From DATMER01 sp036277235 (GTDB lineage: Bacteria; Acidobacteriota; Thermoanaerobaculia; Multivoradales; UBA5704), in the NCBI GenBank assembly GCA_036277235.1, contig DASUNJ010000122.1, positions 1-15,522 of the forward strand: 15,522 nucleotides of DNA. Direction: 5' to 3'. The position numbers were made by a program, and so were the translations under genes. Numbering within the stretch: the first letter of the stretch is position 1; each line of letters starts with the position of its first letter. This document shows, one piece after another, positions 1-6,831 of the stretch. The notes under the pieces are model-generated. The model saw only the letters and a list, made by a program, of their open reading frames with translations, made no database searches and was not told the origin of the DNA.

Positions 1-1
1 C

Positions 2-1747
2 TTCAGCCCTGACGGCCTCTGGCTCGCAAGCGGAGGAGAGGACGGGGATGTACGCATCTGGTCCGTGAACAGTGGCGCTTCTCATGGTGCGTCACTGGTG
101 AAACATGACGATGCAATCTGGGATCTCGCTTTTAGTCCCTCCGGGCGTTGGTTGGCAACAGGAGGAGGTGACGGCAAGGGCTTTTTGATCCCATGGCCGC
201 CAAGCGGTTCGGGCAAGATCCGAACTCTTCGGTTCACTCCGTTTGGGGTTGCTTATCTTGAGCTGTCATTTAGCCCTGATGAGCGCTGGCTCGCGACAAT
301 AAGCACCTTGTCAGAAATAAAGATATGGTCATTGCAAGAGCCAATTGCCTTGGTTAGGATTGTTGATGGGGCAAGAAATGGAAACTCTGGGCTAGCCTTC
401 AGCCCGGACAGCCGTTGGCTTGCCGTAGGTGGTTACGATGGAGTAGTTCGGGCTTGGTCGCTAGTCCTGAGCACTCTGCCTCCTCGTCTGTTACGTGGTT
501 TTGAGGGAGATATTGCTTCGCTTCAATTCAGCAGGGATCAAAACTGGATCGCCGCAGCCGGTCGGGACAGGAGCGCTCGCCTCTGGTCATGGCGAGGTGA
601 AACCGCCCTTCCAGTGATCCTGCGTCCAGCACCGACAGGCACTTCAGACACCGCGTTCAGCCCAGATGGCCGTTGGGTCGCAGCAGCAGGTCGCGAAGGT
701 GTTTTCTTACGATCGCTAGAGAATTCCAGTTCCAGAGCAGAAAGGATCGACACGCGGAGCGCCTTCCTGACGTCTGCTATCTTCAGCCCGGACAGTCGCT
801 GGCTAGCGGTGGGTAGGCGTGGACCTTTCCGGCTATGGAGAATCAGGGAACGAGGGGTCATATCAATAAATCTTGACCGAAGCATTGAGGATTCCTCATC
901 CTATGCTTTTAGCTCAGATGGTCGCCTGCTCGCCATCGGAGAGCAGAGTGGAGTGTGGCTCTGTGAGCTGCCAAGTGGCCATTGTAGGTCAGCGTCTCTG
1001 TTTAACAACCCGCGTAGCGTTACCCGCATTGCCTTTGATCCCGCATTACGTATTCTCGCCGTTGGCCACCGCGACGGGGACATTAGGATCAGTCAACTCG
1101 GGAGTGAAGTTACTGAACCTCTGGTAGTGAGGGATCATGAACAGCCAATCTCACGTCTAGCGTTCAGTCCCGACGGAAATTGGCTAGCGAGTCTTGATAA
1201 TCAGGGCAAGTTATGCCTCCGCGCGCGTTCTGAGCGATGGTCGTCAAGGACGTGCACAATGATGCCCGCGGTCATTGACCCATTGCTGTCATTCAGCTCA
1301 GATAGCCGGTGGCTCGCAGAGGTAGAAAGCTCGTTCGGAGATACAGAAGGAGCGGGGGTTGTACGGCTATGGTCGGCGAAGGACGATTGGGCCGTGCCCC
1401 GGATTCTCCGAGGACATGACGACCGCATCTTGAGCCTCGCCTTTGATCCAACGGGGCATTGGCTGGCAACTGGAGGATGGGACGAAACCGCACGCCTATG
1501 GCGTCTTGAAAATACCGATGGCCAACCCCGGGTAGTTCGGGGTTACGACCTGCCTGTGCATACATTGGCATTCGATCCGAACGGAAAGCATCTTTTTGCC
1601 GCAACCGGGCCGAATGAGGTTTGGATTTGGCCCCTCGCAATCGATGAACTGGTTCATGCAGGTTGCGCTTCAGCAGGCAGAAACCTAACCGAAGAGGAAT
1701 GGAGAACCTACTTCGGTACTCTGCCGTACAGGAGAACGTGCACGTGA
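2..1747 (+). CDS. WD40-repeat protein, C-terminal part (5' partial)
   Basis: The reading frame is open from base 2 to a TGA at 1745-1747 and continues off the left edge. Thirteen WD40 repeats can be counted, each with the FSPDGRWLA-type strand and most ending in a W-S/R-L type strand. Thirteen visible repeats plus one outside would give two seven-bladed propellers. The protein ends in a cysteine-containing tail (AGRNLTEEEW followed by PYRRTC). From family knowledge, I recognise this tail in bacterial WD40 proteins whose N-terminus carries a NACHT/STAND ATPase, caspase, TIR, protease or kinase domain. WD40 propellers act as protein-binding or ligand-sensing platforms. Which effector domain this one carries cannot be seen. 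It is encoded opposite to the following toxin-antitoxin pair, and its GC content looks lower than that of the housekeeping genes downstream. Confidence 0.93.
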   Translation, partial: FSPDGLWLASGGEDGDVRIWSVNSGASHGASLVKHDDAIWDLAFSPSGRWLATGGGDGKGFLIPWPPSGSGKIRTLRFTPFGVAYLELSFSPDERWLATISTLSEIKIWSLQEPIALVRIVDGARNGNSGLAFSPDSRWLAVGGYDGVVRAWSLVLSTLPPRLLRGFEGDIASLQFSRDQNWIAAAGRDRSARLWSWRGETALPVILRPAPTGTSDTAFSPDGRWVAAAGREGVFLRSLENSSSRAERIDTRSAFLTSAIFSPDSRWLAVGRRGPFRLWRIRERGVISINLDRSIEDSSSYAFSSDGRLLAIGEQSGVWLCELPSGHCRSASLFNNPRSVTRIAFDPALRILAVGHRDGDIRISQLGSEVTEPLVVRDHEQPISRLAFSPDGNWLASLDNQGKLCLRARSERWSSRTCTMMPAVIDPLLSFSSDSRWLAEVESSFGDTEGAGVVRLWSAKDDWAVPRILRGHDDRILSLAFDPTGHWLATGGWDETARLWRLENTDGQPRVVRGYDLPVHTLAFDPNGKHLFAATGPNEVWIWPLAIDELVHAGCASAGRNLTEEEWRTYFGTLPYRRTCT

Positions 1748-1787
1748 GCTAATGATCAATCCGGCGTAGGGAGGGCCGGACTTCCTG

Positions 1788-1844
1788 CCGGTTCAATCAC
1801 CGGAGCTAGGGAAGCTCCGGGCAAGGAGCCGATGACCCTTGCCC
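1788..1844. other. overlapping hairpins in the intergenic stretch after the WD40 gene
   Basis: Three inverted repeats lie in a row: CCGGT/ACCGG (1788-1803), CCGGAGCT/AGCTCCGG with a 5-nt loop (1800-1820), and GGGCAAGG/CCTTGCCC with a 10-nt loop (1819-1844). Adjacent stems share bases, so they cannot all form at once. No U-run follows, so this is not a standard intrinsic terminator, although it may end WD40 transcription or protect the 3' end. Apart from this and a possible small ORF at 1885-2031, I see nothing in 1748-2069. Confidence 0.5.
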
Positions 1845-1884
1845 GGGGGCAGATGACTTACGCTGAAAGGAAAGCGGCAGGCCG

Positions 1885-2031
1885 TTAGGAAATCCACACC
1901 TCCTGGACGAGTTGCGGGGCAGCAGGAAGCTGAATTGGATTTTGATCCTGCGCAAGGAGCAGCCAGTTCGCGAACTCAGCGGTGGGATCGGTGATGTCGC
2001 TATCGGCGGCGCCGCCCCGAATAAGGATCAT
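1885..2031 (-). CDS. possible small protein, 48 aa, unrecognised
   Basis: An ATG at 2031 is preceded by a GAGG with 6-nt spacing, and the frame runs to TAA at 1885-1887. The start lies 38 nt downstream of the PIN toxin stop on the same strand. The translation is protein-like, with an ILIRGG start, a TDPTAEF stretch, a hydrophobic WLLLA and an LVQEVW end, and no low-complexity runs. I do not recognise the family. It could be a small gene co-transcribed with the toxin pair, the remnant of a longer gene, or a chance ORF. The ribosome-binding site and its position in line with the toxin are the only support. Confidence 0.35.
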   Translation of the reverse strand: MILIRGGAADSDITDPTAEFANWLLLAQDQNPIQLPAAPQLVQEVWIS

Positions 2032-2069
2032 CAGGCACCTCTACCGGGCTTCACGAGTTGCGCACGGAA

Positions 2070-2486
2070 TCAGGAGGAGCGCCAACCCTCGACAATGAGA
2101 TCCTGGATGCGGCCGAAGTGCGAGGGGTTCTCTGTCACGAGCGCAAGACCATGCACGAGAGCCGTGGCGGCAATCAGGATGTCAGCGTCCTCGATCAGCG
2201 CGCCGCGCTTGTGGAGGTCTCCATAGATCTCCGCGGCCCGCACGACAATCTCGTCGCTCAGGGGGAACACGACGCTCGCCAGGCATTGCTCCTCGAAGCG
2301 CTCCGTTTGCCGGAAAGCGTCCTTCGCCTTGAGCCCGCGCAGGATCTCGTACCTGGTAATAATCGAGAACTGAAAACGCCCAAAGAGGGAGAGATAGTCA
2401 CTCGCGCGCCGGAGGACTTCCGGATCACGTCCTTTGATTACTTCGGAAAGAGTGACCGTGTCGAGGAGACGCGGGCCAGTTGGCAT
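2070..2486 (-). CDS. vapC: PIN-domain toxin (VapC-like RNase)
   Basis: This 138-aa protein has the length and layout of VapC toxins, which are Mg2+-dependent ribonucleases that cut tRNA, rRNA or mRNA when their antitoxin is degraded. The N-terminal LLDTVTLSEV is the first PIN strand with acidic D9. E47 lies in the RYEILRGL helix, D100 and D102 in the EDADILIAA segment, and the end has the usual VTEN..HF pattern, so the full acidic set is present. The ATG overlaps the antitoxin's TAA stop by one base (TAATG), which implies translational coupling. The partner is a DUF104-type antitoxin. PIN class is clear; the RNA target is not. Confidence 0.9.
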   Translation of the reverse strand: MPTGPRLLDTVTLSEVIKGRDPEVLRRASDYLSLFGRFQFSIITRYEILRGLKAKDAFRQTERFEEQCLASVVFPLSDEIVVRAAEIYGDLHKRGALIEDADILIAATALVHGLALVTENPSHFGRIQDLIVEGWRSS

Positions 2487-2719
2487 TAGCGCTTGTCGCG
2501 CGAGAAATGGCTCCGGTCCAAGGCCAAGGACTCAACCTCGGAGATCTCGTCTTCGGAGAGCCCCTCATAAACCCGATGCCAAGCTTCTAGCGCTGAGGAG
2601 GCATGCGCCTGGGGCTCGATCCGGATCTCGAGCAGGACGCGTTGGTGCTCTTCCAGCCCTGGATCTGCCAGCGGTCTGAGTACACCGTCTTCGTAGATAG
2701 CTTCAAGGATGCGAGTCAC
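2486..2719 (-). CDS. DUF104 (AF2212-like) antitoxin
   Basis: With the GTG start at 2719 this is a 77-aa protein. The start is chosen because a strong GGGAGG lies 5-6 nt upstream and the product then begins MTRILEAIYEDGVLRPL, as DUF104 proteins do; an upstream ATG at 2737 would sit before the ribosome-binding site. The N-terminal strand with EDGVLRPLADPGLEEHQRV is the family signature. DUF104 proteins are known antitoxins of PIN toxins. The C-terminal half (AWHRVYEGLSEDEISEVESLAL) is helical and acidic, as expected for the toxin-binding arm. It is the first gene of a two-gene operon with the PIN toxin. A TATTTT box with an upstream TG (extended -10) lies just before the ribosome-binding site and may be the promoter. 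Confidence 0.85.
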   Translation of the reverse strand: MTRILEAIYEDGVLRPLADPGLEEHQRVLLEIRIEPQAHASSALEAWHRVYEGLSEDEISEVESLALDRSHFSRDKR

Positions 2720-2777
2720 GGCCACCTCCCCATCCAAAATACCAGTCCGTGGTGTGCTAGTCCAGAGGGGAATGAAG

Positions 2778-2854
2778 TGGTGCAGCCAGGAGGAGTCGAA
2801 CCCCCAACCTACAGATCCGTAGTCTGTCGCTCTATCCAGTTGAGCTATGGCTGC
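2778..2854 (-). tRNA. tRNA-Arg (anticodon ACG)
   Basis: This is a complete 77-nt cloverleaf including an encoded CCA. The acceptor GCAGCCA pairs with TGGCTGC, the D-stem GCTC pairs with GAGC, and the anticodon stem ACAGA/TCTGT encloses CTACGGA, giving anticodon ACG. The T-arm is GGGGG/CCTCC around TTCGACT, and the discriminator base is A. ACG is read as inosine-CG after deamination by TadA and decodes CGU, CGC and CGA. It stands alone; its 3' end faces the toxin pair and WD40 gene. Confidence 0.97.
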
Positions 2855-2893
2855 ACGAGGTACTGCCGGCCTAGGCCGTCGTGCGGAGTCGGG

Positions 2894-2922
2894 ATTTTAG
2901 GGCATGACGCGCCGGAGCGCAA
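2894..2922 (-). promoter_or_regulatory. promoter of tRNA-Arg
   Basis: On the minus strand TTGCGC (2922-2917) is followed after 17 nt by TAAAAT (2899-2894), a near-consensus sigma-70-type pair. Transcription would start near 2887, about 30 nt before the mature tRNA 5' end. Confidence 0.75.
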
Positions 2923-3025
2923 CCCCCTCCCGTCCGAGGGGTAGAACGCCGGGGACGGGACGGGGATTCCCGGAAAGCGCGCCAATTTTGCTCGCTCTGT
3001 GGGAAAACCCATCTCGCGGAAGGGT

Positions 3026-3107
3026 CTTCGCGTTTCACGGAGAAGTCTCCGCGGCTCGCGGGAGGTCTCCGCGCTTCACGGAGAGGTCTCCGCGTCTCAC
3101 GGAAAGG
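3026..3107. repeat. imperfect 20-21 bp tandem repeats (four units)
   Basis: Four consecutive units start at 3026, 3047, 3067 and 3088 and are 21, 20, 21 and 20 bp long. The model unit is CTCCGCG-n-TTCACGGAGAGGT. Each unit is roughly self-complementary at its ends (CTCCG against CGGAG), so it could form a small hairpin. No coding frame here looks real. The rest of 2855-3208 holds the tRNA promoter and the inverted repeat at 3120-3144; I see nothing else in it. Confidence 0.7.
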
Positions 3108-3119
3108 CCCCCTCCCCTG

Positions 3120-3144
3120 CCCTCCCCCGCTTCGCGGGAGAGGG
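3120..3144. repeat. GC-rich inverted repeat (REP-like)
   Basis: CCCTCCCCCGC (3120-3130) and GCGGGAGAGGG (3134-3144) pair at 10 of 11 positions around a TTC loop. It lies about 65 bp past the thiG stop and could form a hairpin at the 3' end of the pan-thi transcript, but there is no T-run. The motif resembles dispersed REP-like hairpins of high-GC genomes; only one copy is seen here. Confidence 0.5.
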
Positions 3145-3208
3145 AGCCCCCGCCCCACACCGGCTTTGCGAGGGGTTCACGAGAGGAGAGAGAATTCGGG
3201 GCGGTTTC

Positions 3209-4024
3209 TTACTCGATGAGCCCGGTCAACGGCGACGATGCCGAGGCGTAGAGCTTCCTCGGAATCCTCCCGGCGTTGGCAGCTAGCCAGCCGGCTTCTA
3301 CCGCCAGCTTCATGGCCCGGGCCATGCGGATCGGGTCCTTGGCTTCGGCTATGGCGGTGTTCATGAGGACTCCGTGGGCTCCCAACTCCATGGCCAGGGC
3401 GGCGTCGCTTGCGGTTCCCACTCCGGCGTCCACGATCACCGGGACCTTGGCCTGCTCCAGGATGATCCTCAGGTTGGCGGGGTTGCGGATGCCCATTCCG
3501 GAGCCGATCGGGGCTCCGAGGGGCATTACGGCGGCGGCTCCCAGCTCTTCCAGCTTGCGGCAGACGACCGGGTCGTCGTTGGTGTAGGGGAGGACGATGA
3601 AGCCTTCCTTTACCAGGACCTCGGTGGCCCGGAGGAGCTCCACGTTGTCGGGGAAGAGGGTCTTCGGGTCTCCGATGACTTCCAGCTTCACCCAGTCCCA
3701 GCCTCCCAGCTCGCGGGCCAGACGGGCGGTGCGGATGGCATCGTCCGCCGTGTAGCAGCCGGCCGTGTTCGGGAGGAGGAGGTAACGGTCCTGGTCCACG
3801 AAGTCGAGGAGCGAGCCCTTGCCTCTCTCATCCAGGTTCACCCGGCGGAGGGCGACGGTCACGACTTCGGTGCCGGAGGCTTCCAGGGCCGTGGCCATGG
3901 TTTCGAAGTCCGGGTATTTGCCCGTCCCCAGGAAGAGACGGGAGCGAAAAGTCCGGCCGGCGATGGTCAGCGGCTCGACTTCCATCGCAGGGACGGCCGG
4001 AGCTACAGGTGCAAACGTCGTCAT
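3209..4024 (-). CDS. thiG: thiazole synthase ThiG
   Basis: ThiG makes the thiazole phosphate moiety of thiamine from 1-deoxyxylulose 5-phosphate, dehydroglycine and ThiS-thiocarboxylate in the cytoplasm. The 271-aa product is close to the usual family length, with a 14-residue N-terminal extension before MEVEPLTIAGRTF. Family marks include SRLFLGTGKY (residues 29-37), K113 in WVKLEVIGD as the expected Schiff-base lysine, LPYTNDDPVVCRKLEELG, PLGAPIGSGMGIRNP, and VIVDAGVGTASDAA with HGVLMNTAIA of the phosphate-binding end of the TIM barrel. The ATG at 4024 has GAGAGG 5-6 nt upstream. It is the last gene of the panB-panC-panD-lipoprotein-thiG run, 13 nt after the lipoprotein stop. No thiS, thiF, thiH or thiO is visible, so its partners must lie elsewhere. 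Confidence 0.97.
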   Translation of the reverse strand: MTTFAPVAPAVPAMEVEPLTIAGRTFRSRLFLGTGKYPDFETMATALEASGTEVVTVALRRVNLDERGKGSLLDFVDQDRYLLLPNTAGCYTADDAIRTARLARELGGWDWVKLEVIGDPKTLFPDNVELLRATEVLVKEGFIVLPYTNDDPVVCRKLEELGAAAVMPLGAPIGSGMGIRNPANLRIILEQAKVPVIVDAGVGTASDAALAMELGAHGVLMNTAIAEAKDPIRMARAMKLAVEAGWLAANAGRIPRKLYASASSPLTGLIE

Positions 4025-4037
4025 GATGCCTCTCTAT

Positions 4038-4508
4038 CTAACAGGGGGTCAGACCCCTCTCTACGTTGTAACGCGGCGGAGCGGCCACCTTGCGCAGACG
4101 AACCAGGTGGATCGGCCTTTCCGCGGTGATGCAGATACAGTTCGGAGCCGGCGGCGCTTCCAGGATGTCCACGGCCAGCTCGCCGCCCTGCTCGGAAGCA
4201 GAACGGATCGTCACCTTCGAGACGCAGGGCTGCAGCTCCATGGCCACCGCGATGACCATCTCCTGCGCGAAGTCGATGACCGGGGGCGCGCCGGAGAGCC
4301 CGAGCTCCGTCCACATCGCGGCCAGGGCGACCTGGTCCCGGATCACTTCCCGCACCGTCCCCCCGCTTCCGCCCGGAATCGACCGCTGAACGACCGTCGT
4401 CAGCTCCACGGTCGACTTGTCCCCGGGCTCGGTCACCGTCTTCTCCCCATCACAAGAGGCCGCGATCATGACGAACGCGGCCAGCAACAGACCCAGAAGT
4501 CGTTTCAT
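4038..4508 (-). CDS. PrcB-like lipoprotein
   Basis: The ATG at 4508 overlaps the panD stop (TGATG), giving 156 aa. The N-terminus MKRLLGLLLAAFVMIAASC is a lipoprotein signal peptide with lipidated C19, so the protein should be membrane-anchored and outside the cytoplasm. The mature part has IRDQVALAAMWTELG, a DFAQEMVIAVAM strand, then a GGELAVDILEAPPAPNC segment and an IHLVRLRK end. This is the layout of the PrcB C-terminal domain known from a protein that stabilises the treponemal PrtP protease complex. The resemblance is by pattern only. Three cysteines (in QPC and NCIC) besides C19 could form a disulphide. Its place between panD and thiG has no obvious metabolic reason. Confidence 0.8.
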   Translation of the reverse strand: MKRLLGLLLAAFVMIAASCDGEKTVTEPGDKSTVELTTVVQRSIPGGSGGTVREVIRDQVALAAMWTELGLSGAPPVIDFAQEMVIAVAMELQPCVSKVTIRSASEQGGELAVDILEAPPAPNCICITAERPIHLVRLRKVAAPPRYNVERGLTPC

Positions 4509-4918
4509 CACGCCTCCGCCAGAACTGCTTCCTCCTCGACCGGCACCGGTATCGGGTGCAAATCGGGCGCGGGGATCCTCTTGTTCTTCTCGTCGACGTA
4601 AACCAGCGACGGCCGATGGTCGCGCGCCTCGGCATCGTCGTAGACAGCATAGCTCGCCAGGATCACGATGTCTCCGGTCCCGGCCTTGTGCGCAGCGGCG
4701 CCGTTGATCACGATCTCGCCCTTGCCCGGAGTACCCGGGATGGCGTAGGTCGCGAAACGCTCGCCGTTGGTGACGTTGTAGATCTCCACCCGCTCGAACT
4801 CCAGCAGGTCCGCCGCCTCCATCAGCAGCGGATCGATGGTAACGGATCCCCGGTACTGAAGATTGGCGTCCGTCACGGTCGCCCGGTGGATCTTGGACTT
4901 CAACAGGGTTCGTTGCAT
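4508..4918 (-). CDS. panD: aspartate 1-decarboxylase PanD
   Basis: PanD decarboxylates L-aspartate to beta-alanine, the amine half of pantothenate. It is made as a proenzyme that cuts itself at Gly-Ser, leaving a pyruvoyl group on the new N-terminus. The start is set at 4918, giving MQRTLLKSKIHRATVTDANL and placing the cleavage pair (YRGS) at G24-S25, exactly the family position. GAGGA sits 5 nt upstream; an ATG at 4930 would put the ribosome-binding site inside the gene. The EIYNVTNGERFATYAIPG, NGAAAHKAGTGD and VILASYA blocks are typical. The 136 aa include an acidic C-terminal tail. It begins 8 nt after panC, and its stop overlaps the lipoprotein start. Confidence 0.96.
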   Translation of the reverse strand: MQRTLLKSKIHRATVTDANLQYRGSVTIDPLLMEAADLLEFERVEIYNVTNGERFATYAIPGTPGKGEIVINGAAAHKAGTGDIVILASYAVYDDAEARDHRPSLVYVDEKNKRIPAPDLHPIPVPVEEEAVLAEA

Positions 4919-4926
4919 GGCTATCC

Positions 4927-5781
4927 TCATTCAACTGCCAGTTGCAGGTTGTCGATCAGTCTCGTCCCCCCGACCCGCACGGCCAGGGGGAGTACCAGCC
5001 GGCCTCGAAGCTTCTCTACCGGCTGAAAGCTCTCCGCATCGACCACCTCGGCATATTCAACACGCGCGAGGGGCTCAGAATTCAGTGTTTCGGACAAAAT
5101 GCGCCGCACCTCGTCGCCCTGGCGCTCGCCCGCTTGAATCGCAGCCTCCGCGTTGCGCAGTGAGCGATGCAGGACTGCTGCCGCTTTCCTCTCTTCGGGG
5201 GAGAGATACGCGTTGCGCGAGGACATGGCCAGCCCGTCCGGCTCGCGGACCGTCGGCGCCTGGACGATTTCGACCGGGATGTGGAGGTCCCGGACCATCT
5301 GGCGGATCACCGCGAGCTGCTGGGCATCCTTCTCGCCGAACACGGCCACGTCGGGCTGCACCAGGTTGAACAGGAGCGCGACCACCGTGGCCACGCCCCG
5401 GAAGTGCCCGGGACGGCACACCCCTTCCAGCGTCTCGGAAGGATTGCCGAGGTCCACGTAGGCCGTATGACCGGGCGGATACATGGTGTCCACATCCGGG
5501 AAAAAGAGCAGATCGCAGCCGGCCGCGGCGAGCATTTCCGCGTCCTTCTCCGGCTGGCGCGGGTAGCGGCTGAAGTCCTCGTTGGGCCCGAACTGGGTCG
5601 GGTTCACGAAGACGGAGGCGACGATCCGAGCGCAGTTGCCCCCATTCCGGGCGATCCCCACGAGGGACAGGTGCCCCTCGTGGAGCGCGCCCATGGTCGG
5701 CACGAACCCGATCCGCTCCTCCGCCTTCCGCCAGCGAGCGACCTCGCGGCGAAGGTCCTCGACCTTCCGGACCTGGAGCAT
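4927..5781 (-). CDS. panC: pantothenate synthetase PanC
   Basis: PanC joins pantoate and beta-alanine with ATP, through a pantoyl-adenylate, to give pantothenate. The 284-aa product starts MLQVRKVEDL and has the ATP-binding PTMGALHEGHLSL near residues 28-40 with the HIGH-like HEGH. It also has SVFVNPTQFGPNEDFSRYPR, GHFRGVATVVALLFNLVQPD, GEKDAQQL and PDGLAMSSRNAYL, all hallmarks of the family. The frame stays open upstream into panB, but the ATG at 5781 fits the family length and lies only 4 nt after the panB stop, which itself supplies a TAAGG-like ribosome-binding site. It belongs to a panB-panC-panD operon. Confidence 0.97.
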   Translation of the reverse strand: MLQVRKVEDLRREVARWRKAEERIGFVPTMGALHEGHLSLVGIARNGGNCARIVASVFVNPTQFGPNEDFSRYPRQPEKDAEMLAAAGCDLLFFPDVDTMYPPGHTAYVDLGNPSETLEGVCRPGHFRGVATVVALLFNLVQPDVAVFGEKDAQQLAVIRQMVRDLHIPVEIVQAPTVREPDGLAMSSRNAYLSPEERKAAAVLHRSLRNAEAAIQAGERQGDEVRRILSETLNSEPLARVEYAEVVDAESFQPVEKLRGRLVLPLAVRVGGTRLIDNLQLAVE

Positions 5782-5785
5782 GGCC

Positions 5786-6634
5786 TTAGCCGTAGACCTT
5801 GCCCAGCGGTTCGTCGGATGGCCGGGCCGGGCCGTAGCTCTCCCCCGGAGCGGGGAAGCGCCCTTCCCGGACGTCCGCGGCGAATCTGGCGATCGCCTCG
5901 CGCGAAGCGACCCCCAGCTCGGCGTACCTGCGCACGAAGCGCGGTGCGATCCTCTCTTCCAGCCCGAGCAGGTCGTGGTAGACCAGCACCTGCCCGTCGC
6001 AGTGCGGACCGGCGCCGATGCCGATGGTCGGGATTTCCAGACGCTCGCTGATCTCGGCGGCCAGGTCGGTAGGGACGCACTCCAGGACCAGGGAGAAGGC
6101 GCCGGCCTCTTCCAACTCGTGAGCGGCGGCGAGGATCGCCTCCCGCGCATGGTCGTCCCGGCCCTGGACCTTGAAGCCGCCCAGGCGATGGACCGATTGC
6201 GGCGTCAGGCCCAGATGGGCCATGACCGGGACCTCGGCGGCCGTGAGCGCCCGGACCACATCGGCCCGCCCGCCCTCGATCTTGACCGCCTGCGCTCCGG
6301 ATTCCTTGACGAAGCGGATGGCGCTCGCCACCGCCTGCTCCGGACTGAGATGGAACGAGCCGTAAGGCATGTCGGCTACGAGCAGGGCGCGCTTGACGCC
6401 CCGCCGGACCGCTTTGGTGTGGTGGATCATCTCGTCCAGGGTCACGGACAGGGTGTCCGGATGGCCGAGGACCACCATGGCCAGCGAGTCGCCGACCAGG
6501 ATGATGTCGACTCCCGCCGCGTCGGCCGTGCGGCCCTGGGGGAAGTCGTACGCCGTAATCATCACCAGTTGCTCCCCCCGCCGCGGCGCCGCCGCGACCC
6601 AGGGAACCGTGACACTCTTCGCCTCGCCCGCCAT
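5786..6634 (-). CDS. panB: 3-methyl-2-oxobutanoate hydroxymethyltransferase PanB
   Basis: PanB transfers a hydroxymethyl group from 5,10-methylene-THF to alpha-ketoisovalerate, making ketopantoate, the first committed step to pantothenate and CoA. The 282-aa product has MITAYDFP, then VDIILVGDS with metal ligand D49, LVADMPYGSF with D88, AVKIEGG with K118, MAHLGLTPQSV, and SLVLECVP with the expected catalytic E185. The spacing matches D45, D84 and E181 of the E. coli enzyme with an offset of four. ATG at 6634 has a perfect AAAGGAGG 7 nt upstream. It is the first gene of the pan-thi unit; panE (ketopantoate reductase) is not in the window. Confidence 0.97.
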   Translation of the reverse strand: MAGEAKSVTVPWVAAAPRRGEQLVMITAYDFPQGRTADAAGVDIILVGDSLAMVVLGHPDTLSVTLDEMIHHTKAVRRGVKRALLVADMPYGSFHLSPEQAVASAIRFVKESGAQAVKIEGGRADVVRALTAAEVPVMAHLGLTPQSVHRLGGFKVQGRDDHAREAILAAAHELEEAGAFSLVLECVPTDLAAEISERLEIPTIGIGAGPHCDGQVLVYHDLLGLEERIAPRFVRRYAELGVASREAIARFAADVREGRFPAPGESYGPARPSDEPLGKVYG

Positions 6635-6667
6635 CTGGGGCCTCCTTTCGTCTTCGAGGGACCGGAA

Positions 6668-6707
6668 AACGAAAAGCCCTTCCGCACGGAATGCTCGGAA
6701 AGGGCTT
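6668..6707 (-). terminator. intrinsic terminator after the mqnP-mqnE-kinase unit
   Basis: Read on the minus strand, AAGCCCTTTCCG (6707-6696) pairs with CGGAAGGGCTT (6684-6674) with one bulged base, followed by a broken T-run (CTTTTCGTTTT). This is a proper hairpin plus T-tract for minus-strand transcripts. It lies 125 nt past the kinase stop and 34 nt before panB. It either ends the upstream operon or acts as a read-through attenuator in front of panB, for which no other clear promoter is visible. Confidence 0.75.
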
Positions 6708-6831
6708 GGGCGGGCCTACGGTTTCACGGTCCGCAAGGCTTCCGCGAGGTAACTGTCCTCCAGGAGAGGATCAGGCCCTCGCCACCCGCGGTCGCGCCGT
6801 AGGGGGCGCTGTTGTTTCCGTCTCAGTCCCG

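Noticed and set aside
2071..2079. CAGGAGGAG also occurs in the tRNA-Arg 3' part (2787-2795), suggesting an attachment-site repeat
   Set aside because: Only nine bases match, it lies within the PIN toxin coding sequence, and the match does not extend to the tRNA end.
3026..3107. Tandem units considered as a CRISPR array
   Set aside because: Units are contiguous, without spacers, imperfect and only 20-21 bp; no cas genes are present.
5582..6802. Open frame of 406 codons on the plus strand across panC-panB
   Set aside because: Shadow of two well-recognised minus-strand genes, with no ribosome-binding site or domain.
6708..6831. Protein-like fragment (LLEDSYLAEALRTVKP) and a CTGAGA resembling part of a TPP riboswitch upstream of panB
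   Set aside because: The fragment has no start codon or continuity with the kinase frame, and the second conserved TPP block with its GCGTAGGGAA-type end is missing.
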